DNA of 64,000 nt from Klebsiella pneumoniae. GTDB lineage: Bacteria > Myxococcota_A > UBA796 > SXON01. The notes below the pieces were generated by a model. It was not told the DNA's origin. It did not search any database and worked only from the letters and a program-made list of their open reading frames with translations. The DNA is taken from NCBI GenBank assembly GCA_945861635.1, contig CAMAWH010000008.1, positions 62,001 through 126,000 of the forward strand. Reading direction: 5' to 3'. Positions 7,973 through 16,710 of the stretch are shown piece after piece (the first letter of the stretch is position 1; each line of letters opens with the position of its first letter). The position numbers and the translations under genes were made by a program.

Positions 7973-8590
7973 ATGGCACGCTATCGTGGACCCCGGCTGA
8001 AATTGTGCCGGCAGGTGGGCGTGGTGCTTCCCGGATTGACGAACGTCGCGGTTCTGAATCGCCCGTTCCCACCCGGACAGCACGGCACACGTCGCAAGGG
8101 CAAACAATCAGACTACAAGGAACGTTTGGTCGAGAAGCAGAAGCTTCGCTTCCACTACGGTATTCTTGAAAAGCAGTTCCGCCGCTACGTGGCCGAGGCG
8201 TCGCGTCGGAAGGGTCCGACCGGCCGCATCCTCATCACCCTGCTCGAGTCGCGACTCGACAACGTCATCTGGCGTCTTGGCCTCGCGGCCACGATTCCCG
8301 GGGCGCGTCAGCTCGTCGTTCACGGCCACATCACCATCGACGGCGTTCGTACCGACCGTCCGAGCTTCTCCGTGAAGCCCGGCGTCATCGTTGCGATTCA
8401 CCCGAAGAGCAGGACCAAGCCGTTCATTGCGGCGGCACTCGATTCTGCGGCGGCGCGGATTCGTCCGGGCTACCTCGAGTTCGATCCTGCCAACGCGGCG
8501 GGCAAGATGGTCGTGAGCCCCGAACGTGAGGACCTTCCGTTCGATTGCAACCCGCAGGCTATTGTCGAATTCTACAGCCAACAGCTGTAG
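7973..8590 (+). CDS. rpsD: 30S ribosomal protein S4
   Basis: 205 residues, normal for S4. It begins MARYRGPRLKLCRQVG, continues with PPGQHGTRRKGKQSDY and EKQKLRFHYGILEKQFRRY, and contains the S4 RNA-binding domain (SRLDNVIWRLGLAATIPGAR, then VVHGHITIDG). It nucleates assembly of the 5' domain of 16S rRNA. The N-terminal Cys-x-Cys zinc site of the zinc-binding form is absent, so this is the zinc-independent form. A good AAGGAG site lies nine bases upstream of ATG. Unusually, it stands alone here, with its own leader and terminator, instead of sitting in an alpha operon with rpsM, rpsK and rpoA. Confidence 0.98.
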   Translation: MARYRGPRLKLCRQVGVVLPGLTNVAVLNRPFPPGQHGTRRKGKQSDYKERLVEKQKLRFHYGILEKQFRRYVAEASRRKGPTGRILITLLESRLDNVIWRLGLAATIPGARQLVVHGHITIDGVRTDRPSFSVKPGVIVAIHPKSRTKPFIAAALDSAAARIRPGYLEFDPANAAGKMVVSPEREDLPFDCNPQAIVEFYSQQL

Positions 8591-8612
8591 TTCTCGGCCA
8601 TCGCCCGATTCA

Positions 8613-8645
8613 GCGCCGCTCCCTTCGGGGGGCGGCGTTTCCTTT
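8613..8645 (+). terminator. Intrinsic terminator of rpsD
   Basis: GCCGCTCCC and GGGGGGCGGC pair around a TTC loop just after the rpsD stop codon, followed by TTTCCTTTT. A strong GC stem with a broken T-rich tail is typical of Rho-independent termination. Confidence 0.75.
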
Positions 8646-8649
8646 TGGC

Positions 8650-9213
8650 CTAGTCCGGTTCGTCCGCCGCATCCAGCGCCGCGACGACATGCAGCTCGTC
8701 CGTCGCTTTCCGCCCGGTCTGGTCCGTGACGTCCATCCGGAGGGTCAGCCCCTTTCCGGCGAGCAGCTCGGGCGGCGTGTCGGCATCTCCGGACGCGAGC
8801 GTAGTCACGTCGAGGTACCCATACATTCCAGGATAGTACGCCGAACATTCGTCTGATCGCACCATCTGGACGTAGTATCGATTCCACGACACCAGCGTGG
8901 CCGTCTCATCGACGGTGATCGAGTAGACGATCTCGATGATGTCGTCGGTATTCGCGGCGAGCGCGCTTGCAAGCACATGCCAGCCGCCTTGCGGACCGTG
9001 GATCATGGTAGCAGCGCTGTCGTCCTCGACAGGGGCGTAAATTCGTCGGCCATCCTCCTGACTCACGGTGCCGCCCACCGTGATCGCCGCTGCATCGCAG
9101 AAGCACCCATCGATGCAGAGATCCTCGGCGGTATCCGCGGACGTGTCGTGGCTCGAACCCTCGTGCCACCACGGCAACCCTCCAGTGCACGCGAGGAGCG
9201 AGGCGAGCAGCAC
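8650..9213 (-). CDS. Lipoprotein of unknown function
   Basis: 187 residues. The GTG start lies two bases after the stop of the upstream reductase gene, and no other usual start codon occurs before the in-frame stop further up. The N-terminus is MLLASLLAC, a lipobox with Cys at position 9 and no basic residue before it. A DTSADTAED linker follows, then a CIDGCFC cysteine cluster and a beta-rich domain (about residues 45-180). It is probably an outer-membrane lipoprotein. It converges on rpsD, with the rpsD terminator between them. No known domain is recognised. Confidence 0.75.
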   Translation of the reverse strand: MLLASLLACTGGLPWWHEGSSHDTSADTAEDLCIDGCFCDAAAITVGGTVSQEDGRRIYAPVEDDSAATMIHGPQGGWHVLASALAANTDDIIEIVYSITVDETATLVSWNRYYVQMVRSDECSAYYPGMYGYLDVTTLASGDADTPPELLAGKGLTLRMDVTDQTGRKATDELHVVAALDAADEPD

Positions 9214-9215
9214 GC

Positions 9216-10022
9216 CTACAGCGTACCCGCTTTTTTCTGCGCGCTATCGCAAACCAGCCTCGTGACGCCCGGGAGGAGGCGCGCGGCGAGCGTCGTGGAC
9301 CATCCATCGAAACCGGGGACGATTTCGTACGTGCCGGAGGCCATGCCTTGCAACATCGCCTCCGCTACGGCGTCGGCGCTCATCGTCTTGACCTTGCCCT
9401 CGATGGCGTGGGTTTCTCTGGGCTTGGTCCTGTTTTCTTCGATCAACCCCGGCGTATCCGTGTTTGGGGGCAGGCAAACGCTGACTTTGACGCCGTGCGG
9501 CCACAGTTCGGCGCGAAGGCACTGCGAGAACCCGACGACCGCGAACTTACTTGCGGCATAAGCTGAATATCCGTAGATTCCGAGCACGCCGAGCATCGAT
9601 GCGACGTTCAAGATGTGGCCGCCGTTTCGGGCGATGAGGTGTGGAACGACCGCGCGACAGAGGTGCACGGTCCCGAAATAGTTGAGGTCCATCATCTCGT
9701 GGAAATGCCGGTCTTCAAGCTCCACGAACCGGCCTGGGCGCGCGGCGCCGGCGTTGTTGATCAGCATGTCCGCCGGGTGGCGGGCCAGGTGGGCGGCGAG
9801 CTTCTCTCGCACCTCCGGCGAATTCGTCACATCGAGGGCGAGTATGTGGGCGCGATCGCCCAGGGTGGAAGCGGCTGCAGCGAGTTTGTCCGCCCCCCGG
9901 GCGATCAACGTGACGGACCCGCCATTTGCGACGATAAGGCGCGAGGCGGAAAGGCCGATGCCGGTGGACGCGCCGGTGACGAGCACGTGCTTGCCACGGA
10001 AATACTCGGGGAGGGTGGACAT
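9216..10022 (-). CDS. SDR oxidoreductase, 3-ketodihydrosphingosine reductase-like
   Basis: 268 residues. Classical short-chain dehydrogenase: TGASTGIG nucleotide-binding loop (about residues 17-24), NNAG, catalytic Ser followed by Y-x3-K (YAASK). The segment after the active site, PPNTDTPGLIEENRTKP, closely resembles the PPDTDTPG-EEN-TKP signature of eukaryotic KDSR/Tsc10 enzymes, which reduce 3-ketosphinganine to sphinganine with NADPH. A role in bacterial sphingolipid or related long-chain base synthesis is therefore plausible, but no serine palmitoyltransferase is nearby. A hydrophobic stretch near the C-terminus could associate with membrane. It is followed two bases later by a lipoprotein gene. 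Confidence 0.8.
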   Translation of the reverse strand: MSTLPEYFRGKHVLVTGASTGIGLSASRLIVANGGSVTLIARGADKLAAAASTLGDRAHILALDVTNSPEVREKLAAHLARHPADMLINNAGAARPGRFVELEDRHFHEMMDLNYFGTVHLCRAVVPHLIARNGGHILNVASMLGVLGIYGYSAYAASKFAVVGFSQCLRAELWPHGVKVSVCLPPNTDTPGLIEENRTKPRETHAIEGKVKTMSADAVAEAMLQGMASGTYEIVPGFDGWSTTLAARLLPGVTRLVCDSAQKKAGTL

Positions 10023-10031
10023 GCGGCGCGG

Positions 10032-10817
10032 CTAACGCGTGGGGGGTGATGTCGGCGAGTAGACGGATCGGCGTTCGGAGCGCGCCCACGCAACCAGGGT
10101 CAATCCCGCGGCGAATGCCGCATCGACCGCCAGCGTCGTCGGCGCGCCGAATGCGACGACGCACCCGACGCCCGCCGCAACCGCCTTCTGGACGATTTCG
10201 AATCCCGCGCGACTGGAGACGACCAATCCCAGCCCGATAAACCCAGTGTCGGCGCGCAACCTCGCGCCAAACGTCTTGTCGACAGCATTGTGCCGACCTA
10301 CGTCCTCGCGAGCGTCAAACAGTGTCCCGCTTACGTCGAAAAGGGCGGCGCCGTGCAGGCCGCCGCTGCTCGCGAACCCGGCCTGCATCGCCGCGAGCGC
10401 ATCGGGCAAGCCGCTCAGGATGGCAGACGACGGAAGCCACCCGGCCACGGCACCGCCCCGCCGGATGCGATCGATGCTGGCTTTCCCGCAGATTCCGCAC
10501 GAGCTGCTCGCGTAGAACGCCCGATCGGCCGACCGCGCACGGCCGGCCGGGACGCCTTCGGCCAAACGCACGTCCACCGTGTTTTCGCCCACGACGGCCA
10601 TCGCGCGGATGTCGTCCCATCCGTCCACCACCCCCTCGGTCAGCAGGAATCCAGCCGCGAGGTCGAGGTCGTCACCCGGCGTCCGCATTGTGACGGCGGC
10701 TGCGATGCCTTCCACGCGAATCTCAAGTGGCTCCTCGACCGCGACGTCATCCTTCCCCATGCCGCCGGGTTCGCGCCGGACCGCGATGCGCCGGGTTTTC
10801 ACGCGCGCTCGATCCAT
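10032..10817 (-). CDS. fdhD: Formate dehydrogenase accessory sulfurtransferase FdhD
   Basis: 261 residues. It carries the FdhD pattern: EEPLEIRV near residue 29, DLAAGFLLTEGVV, the cysteine loop SSCGICGKAS (about 110-119), and FDAREDVGRHNAVDK further on. FdhD passes sulfur from IscS to the molybdenum cofactor of formate dehydrogenases, using the two cysteines of the CxxC loop. Its ATG lies inside the end of the molybdoenzyme gene, so the pair is translated together and FdhD most likely matures that enzyme. Confidence 0.95.
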   Translation of the reverse strand: MDRARVKTRRIAVRREPGGMGKDDVAVEEPLEIRVEGIAAAVTMRTPGDDLDLAAGFLLTEGVVDGWDDIRAMAVVGENTVDVRLAEGVPAGRARSADRAFYASSSCGICGKASIDRIRRGGAVAGWLPSSAILSGLPDALAAMQAGFASSGGLHGAALFDVSGTLFDAREDVGRHNAVDKTFGARLRADTGFIGLGLVVSSRAGFEIVQKAVAAGVGCVVAFGAPTTLAVDAAFAAGLTLVAWARSERRSVYSPTSPPTR

Positions 10818-13021
10818 ACGACCGCGTTGTAGTCCGGCTCCTCACTGCGGGGATCGATGCGGGTTCCGATGACCACGTTGCATTCCGGCCAGTACGCCTG
10901 CACGACGCCGGGCCGAATCTGCTCCTCTCGCACGACGACGTCCATGCTGCCGGTCTCGTTGCGCAACCGCGCGCGGTCGCCGGACTTCAGGCCGAGCACG
11001 CACAGGTCGGCCGCGTTCATCAAACAATCGGTCCTTCCGCGACCGCCCTGCACGGGGTCGTGGTCCTTGATAACGATGCTGTTGAATTGTTTTCCGCGAC
11101 GCGTCGTCAGGTAGAAAGCCCCTTCCGGAACCTCAATCTTCACGGGATGCACAACCGTAAATCGGGCCTTGCCATCCGGCGTGGAAAATATGCCATCCGC
11201 AAACAAACGTTCGCCACCCCATTGGATCCAGTCACCCGCTTTCGCGAGGTTTTCGATACCTGCGTACAGTGGAATCACCGCACCCATTTCCCGCCGAATA
11301 TCTCCCGCGTCCACCCAGCCCAGAGCACCCGATTTCTCAGGAAACGCCGCCGCAGCCACTGCGGCCGGGATCTCCCACTCCGGACGACATTCTCCCACCT
11401 GCGGGTGCCCCGGAATCTCCGGCGAAAACCGAATTCGACGCTCGGTCGAGGTGCTGGTGCCGCCGCCACGCTGTTCGTACCGTGTCTGCGCGGGTAAAAC
11501 GAGTATCGTTTCGCCCGCCTCGATGACCGTCGAAGTGTTGAATACAATATCCTGATGAATGCGAAACGCGGTGCGCGCATATGCGGAACGCAGTTTCTCA
11601 GGCTCCGGTAGTACCGCCAGGAGGTTTCCCCCGAGGTTGTAGAGAAAGTCGATGTTTCCCCTTGCCATCGCGTCGACCATCGGGATGGTGGTCTTGCCAC
11701 GGTGCCGAGGGAGGGCGTGGCCCCACACGGCCTCGAAATGAGCAATATTTTCCTCCGTCGTCGGCACGCCTCCAGGTAGGATCGTGGGACCAACGCCACA
11801 TTCCCCGCCACCCTGGACGCCGGAATGCCCGCGAATGGGAATTACGCCAGTCTTCTCTCGCCCAAACGCCCCGCGCGCCAGGTGCAGATTGACGACTGCC
11901 TCGACATTTTCCGTGCCAAAACGATGTTGGGTCAGGCCCATGGACCACACACTCACCATCGTTTGGGCGCGCCCGATCAATTCCGCCAGCCACTCGATGC
12001 GTGTCTGCGGAACACCCGAGACGGCGACGATTTCCGACCAATCCGCGGCGTTCGCTTGCGTTTCCACGTCCGCCCACCCGAGGGCGTGGCCGGCGATCCA
12101 CTCCCGGTCGACCTCCCCACGTGCGATCAGCGCCTTGAGCACCCCGAGGCACACGGCGATGTCGCCCCCCACGTTGACCTGAATGAAATCGTCCATCAGG
12201 CGCGTGCCAAATACTGCCGAAATCGGCATTGACGGAACCCAGTAATTTTCGAGTCCCTTTTCTCGAACGGGATTGATGACGACGATCCGCGTTCCCGCGT
12301 CCTTGGCGTGGGCGAGGTATTTCATCGTCACCGGTTGGTTGTTCGCAATATCCGTTCCCCACAACAACAACAGGTCCGTGCCAATCATGTCTTTCAGCGA
12401 GCATGTCGGGGCGCCGACGCCAATCGTTGCCTTCAGGCCGGAAACGCTTGCCTGGTGGCAGAGGCGCGCACACAAATCAACGTTGTTTGTTCCCGCGAGC
12501 CGCGCCGCCTTGGTGAACGCGTAGTACACCTCATTCGTGATCCCGCGGCTGGTCGCAAACCAGGCCTGCCGCTCGGGTGCCGTTTCTCGCAGCGCCCGGC
12601 CCGCGATGGCGAGCGCCTCCTCCCACGAAATACGCTGGAATCCACGGTCACCTGATCGGTGGATGAACGGAAATGGAATCCGTCCGAGTGCCTGCAATTC
12701 ACGATTGTTCATGCGCCGAAGTTGGGCAATGTCGCCGACGGCGGCTTCGTCAAACGCCGGCATGGTGTTGAGGCGGAGCAGCTTCAGGCGCGTCGTGCAG
12801 AGGTGCAACCCATCCGTCACGTCGTCGCGCAGACCGCGCGGACCCAGGGAACAGCCATCGCACACGCCCTGCGTGAGGATGCGGTAGGCAAAGGGCAGAG
12901 CATCTCGATTTTCCCACGCCACCTCAATCGATTCCAGAATGTGATGCGGCTTCTGGCGGCCCAGGCCGAATGGCACGAGAGACGCGACGCCGGCTTCGCC
13001 ACGTATGGGAGGGAGGGGCAT
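10799..13021 (-). CDS. FdhF/YdeP family molybdopterin oxidoreductase
   Basis: 740 residues. The N-terminal part has GVCDGCSLGPRG and HLCTTRL, cysteines that mark the YdeP subgroup and do not make the full 4Fe-4S motif of classical formate dehydrogenases. The cofactor domain follows with LCARLCHQASVSGL, LLLWGTDIANNQP and RGHSGVQGGGECG, and the C-terminal molybdopterin dinucleotide-binding domain includes GDRARLRNETGSM. There is Cys rather than selenocysteine at the active-site region. YdeP is linked to acid resistance in Escherichia coli, but the substrate of this family is not established. It is followed by fdhD with a 19-base overlap and is divergent from recQ. Confidence 0.92.
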   Translation of the reverse strand: MPLPPIRGEAGVASLVPFGLGRQKPHHILESIEVAWENRDALPFAYRILTQGVCDGCSLGPRGLRDDVTDGLHLCTTRLKLLRLNTMPAFDEAAVGDIAQLRRMNNRELQALGRIPFPFIHRSGDRGFQRISWEEALAIAGRALRETAPERQAWFATSRGITNEVYYAFTKAARLAGTNNVDLCARLCHQASVSGLKATIGVGAPTCSLKDMIGTDLLLLWGTDIANNQPVTMKYLAHAKDAGTRIVVINPVREKGLENYWVPSMPISAVFGTRLMDDFIQVNVGGDIAVCLGVLKALIARGEVDREWIAGHALGWADVETQANAADWSEIVAVSGVPQTRIEWLAELIGRAQTMVSVWSMGLTQHRFGTENVEAVVNLHLARGAFGREKTGVIPIRGHSGVQGGGECGVGPTILPGGVPTTEENIAHFEAVWGHALPRHRGKTTIPMVDAMARGNIDFLYNLGGNLLAVLPEPEKLRSAYARTAFRIHQDIVFNTSTVIEAGETILVLPAQTRYEQRGGGTSTSTERRIRFSPEIPGHPQVGECRPEWEIPAAVAAAAFPEKSGALGWVDAGDIRREMGAVIPLYAGIENLAKAGDWIQWGGERLFADGIFSTPDGKARFTVVHPVKIEVPEGAFYLTTRRGKQFNSIVIKDHDPVQGGRGRTDCLMNAADLCVLGLKSGDRARLRNETGSMDVVVREEQIRPGVVQAYWPECNVVIGTRIDPRSEEPDYNAVVWIERA

Positions 13022-13109
13022 ATGCGCGCTGTATGCTCGCCGGCGGGTGGCCGCATGCGGGGTTCGTGCTTACCGCTTGGCGCCCCCCCCGATCCCTTCC
13101 CGTGATCCC

Positions 13110-15389
13110 ATGACGCCCCTCGACGACCTTTTGCGCAAACGGCTTGGCTATCCGGGTTTTCGGGCCGGGCAGAAGGAGATCGTAGAGCACGTGGTTGGAT
13201 CCGGTGACGCGCTCGTTGTGATGCCGACGGGGGCCGGAAAGTCGTTGTGTTATCAACTCCCGGCACTGGCGCTTGGGGGCGTTGGCATCGTCGTAAGCCC
13301 GCTGATCGCGCTCATGAAGGATCAGGTCGATGGGCTCGTAGCAAGAGGGGTCCGAGCCACGCTGATCAACAGCTCGCTCTCCATCGAGGAACGTCGGCAG
13401 CGGATGGCGGAGGTGGTGGCGGGGAAATGGGAGATTCTATTCGTTGCCCCGGAACGGTTCACCCCGCGATTCATCGCGGAGATCCGACAGGTCGATCTTC
13501 GGTTGTTCGCGGTGGACGAAGCACACTGTCTGTCGCAGTGGGGACACGATTTTCGTCCGGACTATCTTCGCCTTGGTGCCGTGCGCCGTGAGTTGGGCTG
13601 TCCGCGGACGATCGCATTGACGGCCACCGCCACCCGGGAGGTTCAGGAAGATATCGCGGACACGTTGGGGATCCCAGACTGCAGGCGATTTATTCTCGGC
13701 TTCGACCGTACCAATCTTCGCCTCGAAGTCATCGAGGTGAAGGGGCCTCGCGAAAAGGATCAAATTCTTCCAAGTATTGTCGCGGCCGGTACGACGCTTG
13801 TTTATGCGGCGACCCGAAAAAATGTCGAGCGAGCTGTGGGGGTAATTCCAGGGGCCACCGCCTACCACGGTGGGTTGGAAATGGACGAACGGACCCGCGT
13901 GCAGGACGACTTCATGCGTGGCAAAGTGCGCACTGTCGTTGCGACCAATGCGTTCGGGATGGGCGTCGACAAGGATGACGTGCGGGCCGTGATTCACTAC
14001 GACCTTCCCGGCAGTATCGAGGCCTATTATCAGGAGATCGGGCGCGCCGGCCGCGATGGAAAGTCCTCTCGCATCGTACTGTTGTGGAGAGAGGAAGATC
14101 GGCGAACGCAAGAATTTTTCATCCATTCTTCTCACCCGCCGGCGCAATGGGTACACGCCGTATGGGATGCGATCCGTGCGAAGGGAGAAAATCCCGTGTT
14201 CATGACCGTCGAGGCGTTGGCTCGATGTTTACCGGATGACGCCGGGGATCGCGCTGCGGGGAGTTGTCTGTTTGTGCTCCAGCGTGAAGGGTACGTGCGT
14301 CGAATCGCGCCTACCGAACGCCCTGGTCTGGCGACGGTCATCGCGCGATCGGCAGAGGCCAGTGGCCTGCGGGCGCGGGTGTATCAGTGGTTGATCGCGC
14401 AGGGATCAGGCGGCGTCGGCGTTTGGCCCGAGCGGTTGGCCGAAGAATTGGATCTGGAGCGAGAGCAGGTGGTTGCCGCGCTACGGGGTCTTGAGGATCG
14501 CGGCGCCATTTCCTGGGTTGCGCCGGAGCGCGCCGGAGGCGTGGAAATCCTGCGTGACGAGCCCCTGAAGTTGGACGAGAAGGCGATGCAAGTCCGCCGT
14601 TCCCGGGAATTGTTGAAGCTCCAGAAAATGGTCGATTACGGGCGCGCGTCGTGTCGCCGGAAATATATACTCGAATACTTTGGCGAAAAGCCGGAGTGGG
14701 AGCGCTGCGGGGATTGTGACGCCTGCCGCGCCGGGGTGCAGCCGGGCGTTGCACCGCGGAAACTCGAGCCGGACGAGGAGATCATCGTCCGGAAAACGCT
14801 TTCGTGCGTCGCGCGGCTCAAGGATGACTGCTCGTCCAGCATGATCGCCCGCGTGCTCATCGGAAGCCGCGAGCCCGCGTTGATCGGACTGGGGTTCGAC
14901 AAACTCTCGACCTACGGAATTCTCGCGCAGTTCACGCAGCGCGAAGTGGAATCTGTCCTGGCCGAACTGGTGCGTGCCGGTGCGTTGGACCGCGCAGAGA
15001 CCCAGCGCAGTGTGCAAGGAAGTGAGCGTCGGTACGTCATTCTCCGGCTGAACGAGACGGGGCGTGGAGTGATGATGCAATCCGCCGAGGAATTTCGCAT
15101 GTGTTTTCCGCTCGGCCAGAAGGTCGTTCGCGCGCGCCCCGCTGCGCTCGGTGATCGTCCGGTTGCCAGTGAGCTCCTCCACGCGTTGCGGGATGTGCGC
15201 GTGCGCTTGGCGAAGGCCGCCGATGTGCCCGCCTACGTCGTCGCGCCGAATCGAACCCTTGAGGCGATCGCGCGGGATCGGCCGATGACGCGCAGCGCGA
15301 TGTTGGCGGTGCATGGCATGGGACCGGAACGCTGGCGTCTGTACGGGCAGCCGTTGTTGGACACCGTTCGCGGATGGGCGGGGGCGTAG
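13110..15389 (+). CDS. recQ: RecQ family ATP-dependent DNA helicase
   Basis: 759 residues from ATG 13110; an open frame runs back to 13005 but has no RecQ homology. Walker A TGAGKS is at residues 40-45, followed by SPLIALMKDQ and the DEAHCLSQWGHDFRPDY motif II with aromatic-rich loop. Motif VI is YQEIGRAGRDGK. A RecQ-Ct zinc module (RRKYILEYFGE, then C-x2-C-x2-C) and winged helix follow, and the C-terminal 75 residues form an HRDC domain (NRTLEAIARDRPMT). It unwinds DNA 3' to 5' in recombination repair and fork rescue. It is single-gene and divergent from the molybdoenzyme gene, with an 88-base gap. Confidence 0.96.
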   Translation: MTPLDDLLRKRLGYPGFRAGQKEIVEHVVGSGDALVVMPTGAGKSLCYQLPALALGGVGIVVSPLIALMKDQVDGLVARGVRATLINSSLSIEERRQRMAEVVAGKWEILFVAPERFTPRFIAEIRQVDLRLFAVDEAHCLSQWGHDFRPDYLRLGAVRRELGCPRTIALTATATREVQEDIADTLGIPDCRRFILGFDRTNLRLEVIEVKGPREKDQILPSIVAAGTTLVYAATRKNVERAVGVIPGATAYHGGLEMDERTRVQDDFMRGKVRTVVATNAFGMGVDKDDVRAVIHYDLPGSIEAYYQEIGRAGRDGKSSRIVLLWREEDRRTQEFFIHSSHPPAQWVHAVWDAIRAKGENPVFMTVEALARCLPDDAGDRAAGSCLFVLQREGYVRRIAPTERPGLATVIARSAEASGLRARVYQWLIAQGSGGVGVWPERLAEELDLEREQVVAALRGLEDRGAISWVAPERAGGVEILRDEPLKLDEKAMQVRRSRELLKLQKMVDYGRASCRRKYILEYFGEKPEWERCGDCDACRAGVQPGVAPRKLEPDEEIIVRKTLSCVARLKDDCSSSMIARVLIGSREPALIGLGFDKLSTYGILAQFTQREVESVLAELVRAGALDRAETQRSVQGSERRYVILRLNETGRGVMMQSAEEFRMCFPLGQKVVRARPAALGDRPVASELLHALRDVRVRLAKAADVPAYVVAPNRTLEAIARDRPMTRSAMLAVHGMGPERWRLYGQPLLDTVRGWAGA

Positions 15390-15399
15390 CGACCGCCGC

Positions 15400-16710
15400 C
15401 TACTCGCTCCACGGCCCCCCGGTAACGCCGATGTCGTTTCTGGAGCCGTCGGCGTCCGCATAGGCGGCGCCGCTGCTCCCCGCGTCGATCAGGGGACTGC
15501 CGGCGGCAAGCGAAAGGTCCGTTGGAAACGAGGTAAACGATGGATCGGTGGACACGGCCGGCGAGACGGTCACACCGCAACCGTCTGCCGTGTTCCCGTG
15601 GAAGGACGAATACGTCGCGGAGAACGCCTGATCGCCGGTGATGCCACAGCTCGCATTCATGAACACACTGTTGATGGCGAAGCTGGACGTACTGTTGAGC
15701 GTCATGGACAGGGCGGAATCGCTGCCCCAGAGCACGCTGTTGTACAGTTCCAAGCGTTCGTATCGAACGTCCGCTCCGATCAGGCCGCCGACCAGGACAC
15801 TGTTGTAGATGGTCACGCGCTCCGACGGGCTGTCCGGTTCCTCCGGCGTGCCTTCTTCGTCGTAGCTGTACACCCCCGCGACTCCGCCTTCCGCCCGGAC
15901 GCGCCGAAGGTACAACTCGCCGTGGTAATTCTGGATGCCGTAGCCGCCGGCGCAGGTAAACGTGCTGTCTTCCATGATCACCGCCGTGTGCGCCCGGATC
16001 GCGGAGGTGCCTCCTCCACAATCGGCGGTGATGCGAAGGCCGGTGAAGCTCCCGCCATCGGCCGCAATCGCGCCACCTTCCGCCACGATGGTGCTGTTCT
16101 TGATGGTGACGTCCGTCGCGTCCACCCAACCGTTGTTCGAGCGGATCTGCCACATCCCATCGCCGCTGCCATCGACGACGATGTCTTCCAACTCGGCCAC
16201 GGCGTATTCGATTTCGATGGCGGCCCCATCGGCCGGGTCGTAGCCGTCGGAGATCGTGACGCCGGCGAGTCGGGTCCAGCCGCTCTCTCCGGTTTCGATG
16301 TTCACGACCGTGCCCGCATAGTCACCGTCGATCTCCGTTTTGCTGGAGCCTTCGATGCCGTAGACCTCGATACTTTTGCCGAGGAAGTCGATGGTCTCAT
16401 GATAGGTGCAGGCCATCAAACCGATGCGGTCCCCGGACACGGATGCGTCGATTGCCGCCTGGATCGTCGTGAAGTCGCCGCCACCGTTGCAGTCGACTAC
16501 CTCGTCTGGGGGAATGTCAACATCGGCGTCCGCGTCGGCGTCCGAATCGCTGTCCGCATCGGCATCCGCGTCACTATCGGCGTCGGCGTCGGCGTCCGCG
16601 TCACCCGACCCGTCGTTGATAGACGAGTCCTTCACGACCAGCGAACCGGCGGTATTGCAAGCGGGGAGGGTGAGTGCGGCGACGGAAAGAACGAGAGGAA
16701 GAACGCGCAT
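15400..16710 (-). CDS. Parallel beta-helix lipoprotein with Asp-Ala/Asp-Ser linker
   Basis: 436 residues. The ATG at 16710 overlaps the stop of the upstream paralogue as TAATG. The signal peptide ends in the lipobox LPAC (Cys about 18). A linker of alternating Asp with Ala or Ser (about residues 38-66) precedes DCNGGGDFTTIQAAIDASVSGDRI, the typical start of a right-handed beta-helix of the pectin-lyase fold. The remaining 330 residues are helix coils and end with a LIDAGSS and DADGSRNDIGVTGGP motif, common in secreted choice-of-anchor and polymorphic beta-helix proteins. It is probably exposed on the outer membrane. The ligand is unknown. Confidence 0.85.
   Translation of the reverse strand: MRVLPLVLSVAALTLPACNTAGSLVVKDSSINDGSGDADADADADSDADADADSDSDADADADVDIPPDEVVDCNGGGDFTTIQAAIDASVSGDRIGLMACTYHETIDFLGKSIEVYGIEGSSKTEIDGDYAGTVVNIETGESGWTRLAGVTISDGYDPADGAAIEIEYAVAELEDIVVDGSGDGMWQIRSNNGWVDATDVTIKNSTIVAEGGAIAADGGSFTGLRITADCGGGTSAIRAHTAVIMEDSTFTCAGGYGIQNYHGELYLRRVRAEGGVAGVYSYDEEGTPEEPDSPSERVTIYNSVLVGGLIGADVRYERLELYNSVLWGSDSALSMTLNSTSSFAINSVFMNASCGITGDQAFSATYSSFHGNTADGCGVTVSPAVSTDPSFTSFPTDLSLAAGSPLIDAGSSGAAYADADGSRNDIGVTGGPWSE
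16517..16605. repeat. Hexamer-like repeat encoding the Asp-Ala/Asp-Ser linker
   Basis: Bases of the form GCGTCC, GCGTCG, GCATCC and ATCGGC on the plus strand repeat about every six bases and encode the acidic linker of the beta-helix lipoprotein. Gain or loss of a unit keeps the reading frame and would only change linker length. Confidence 0.7.
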
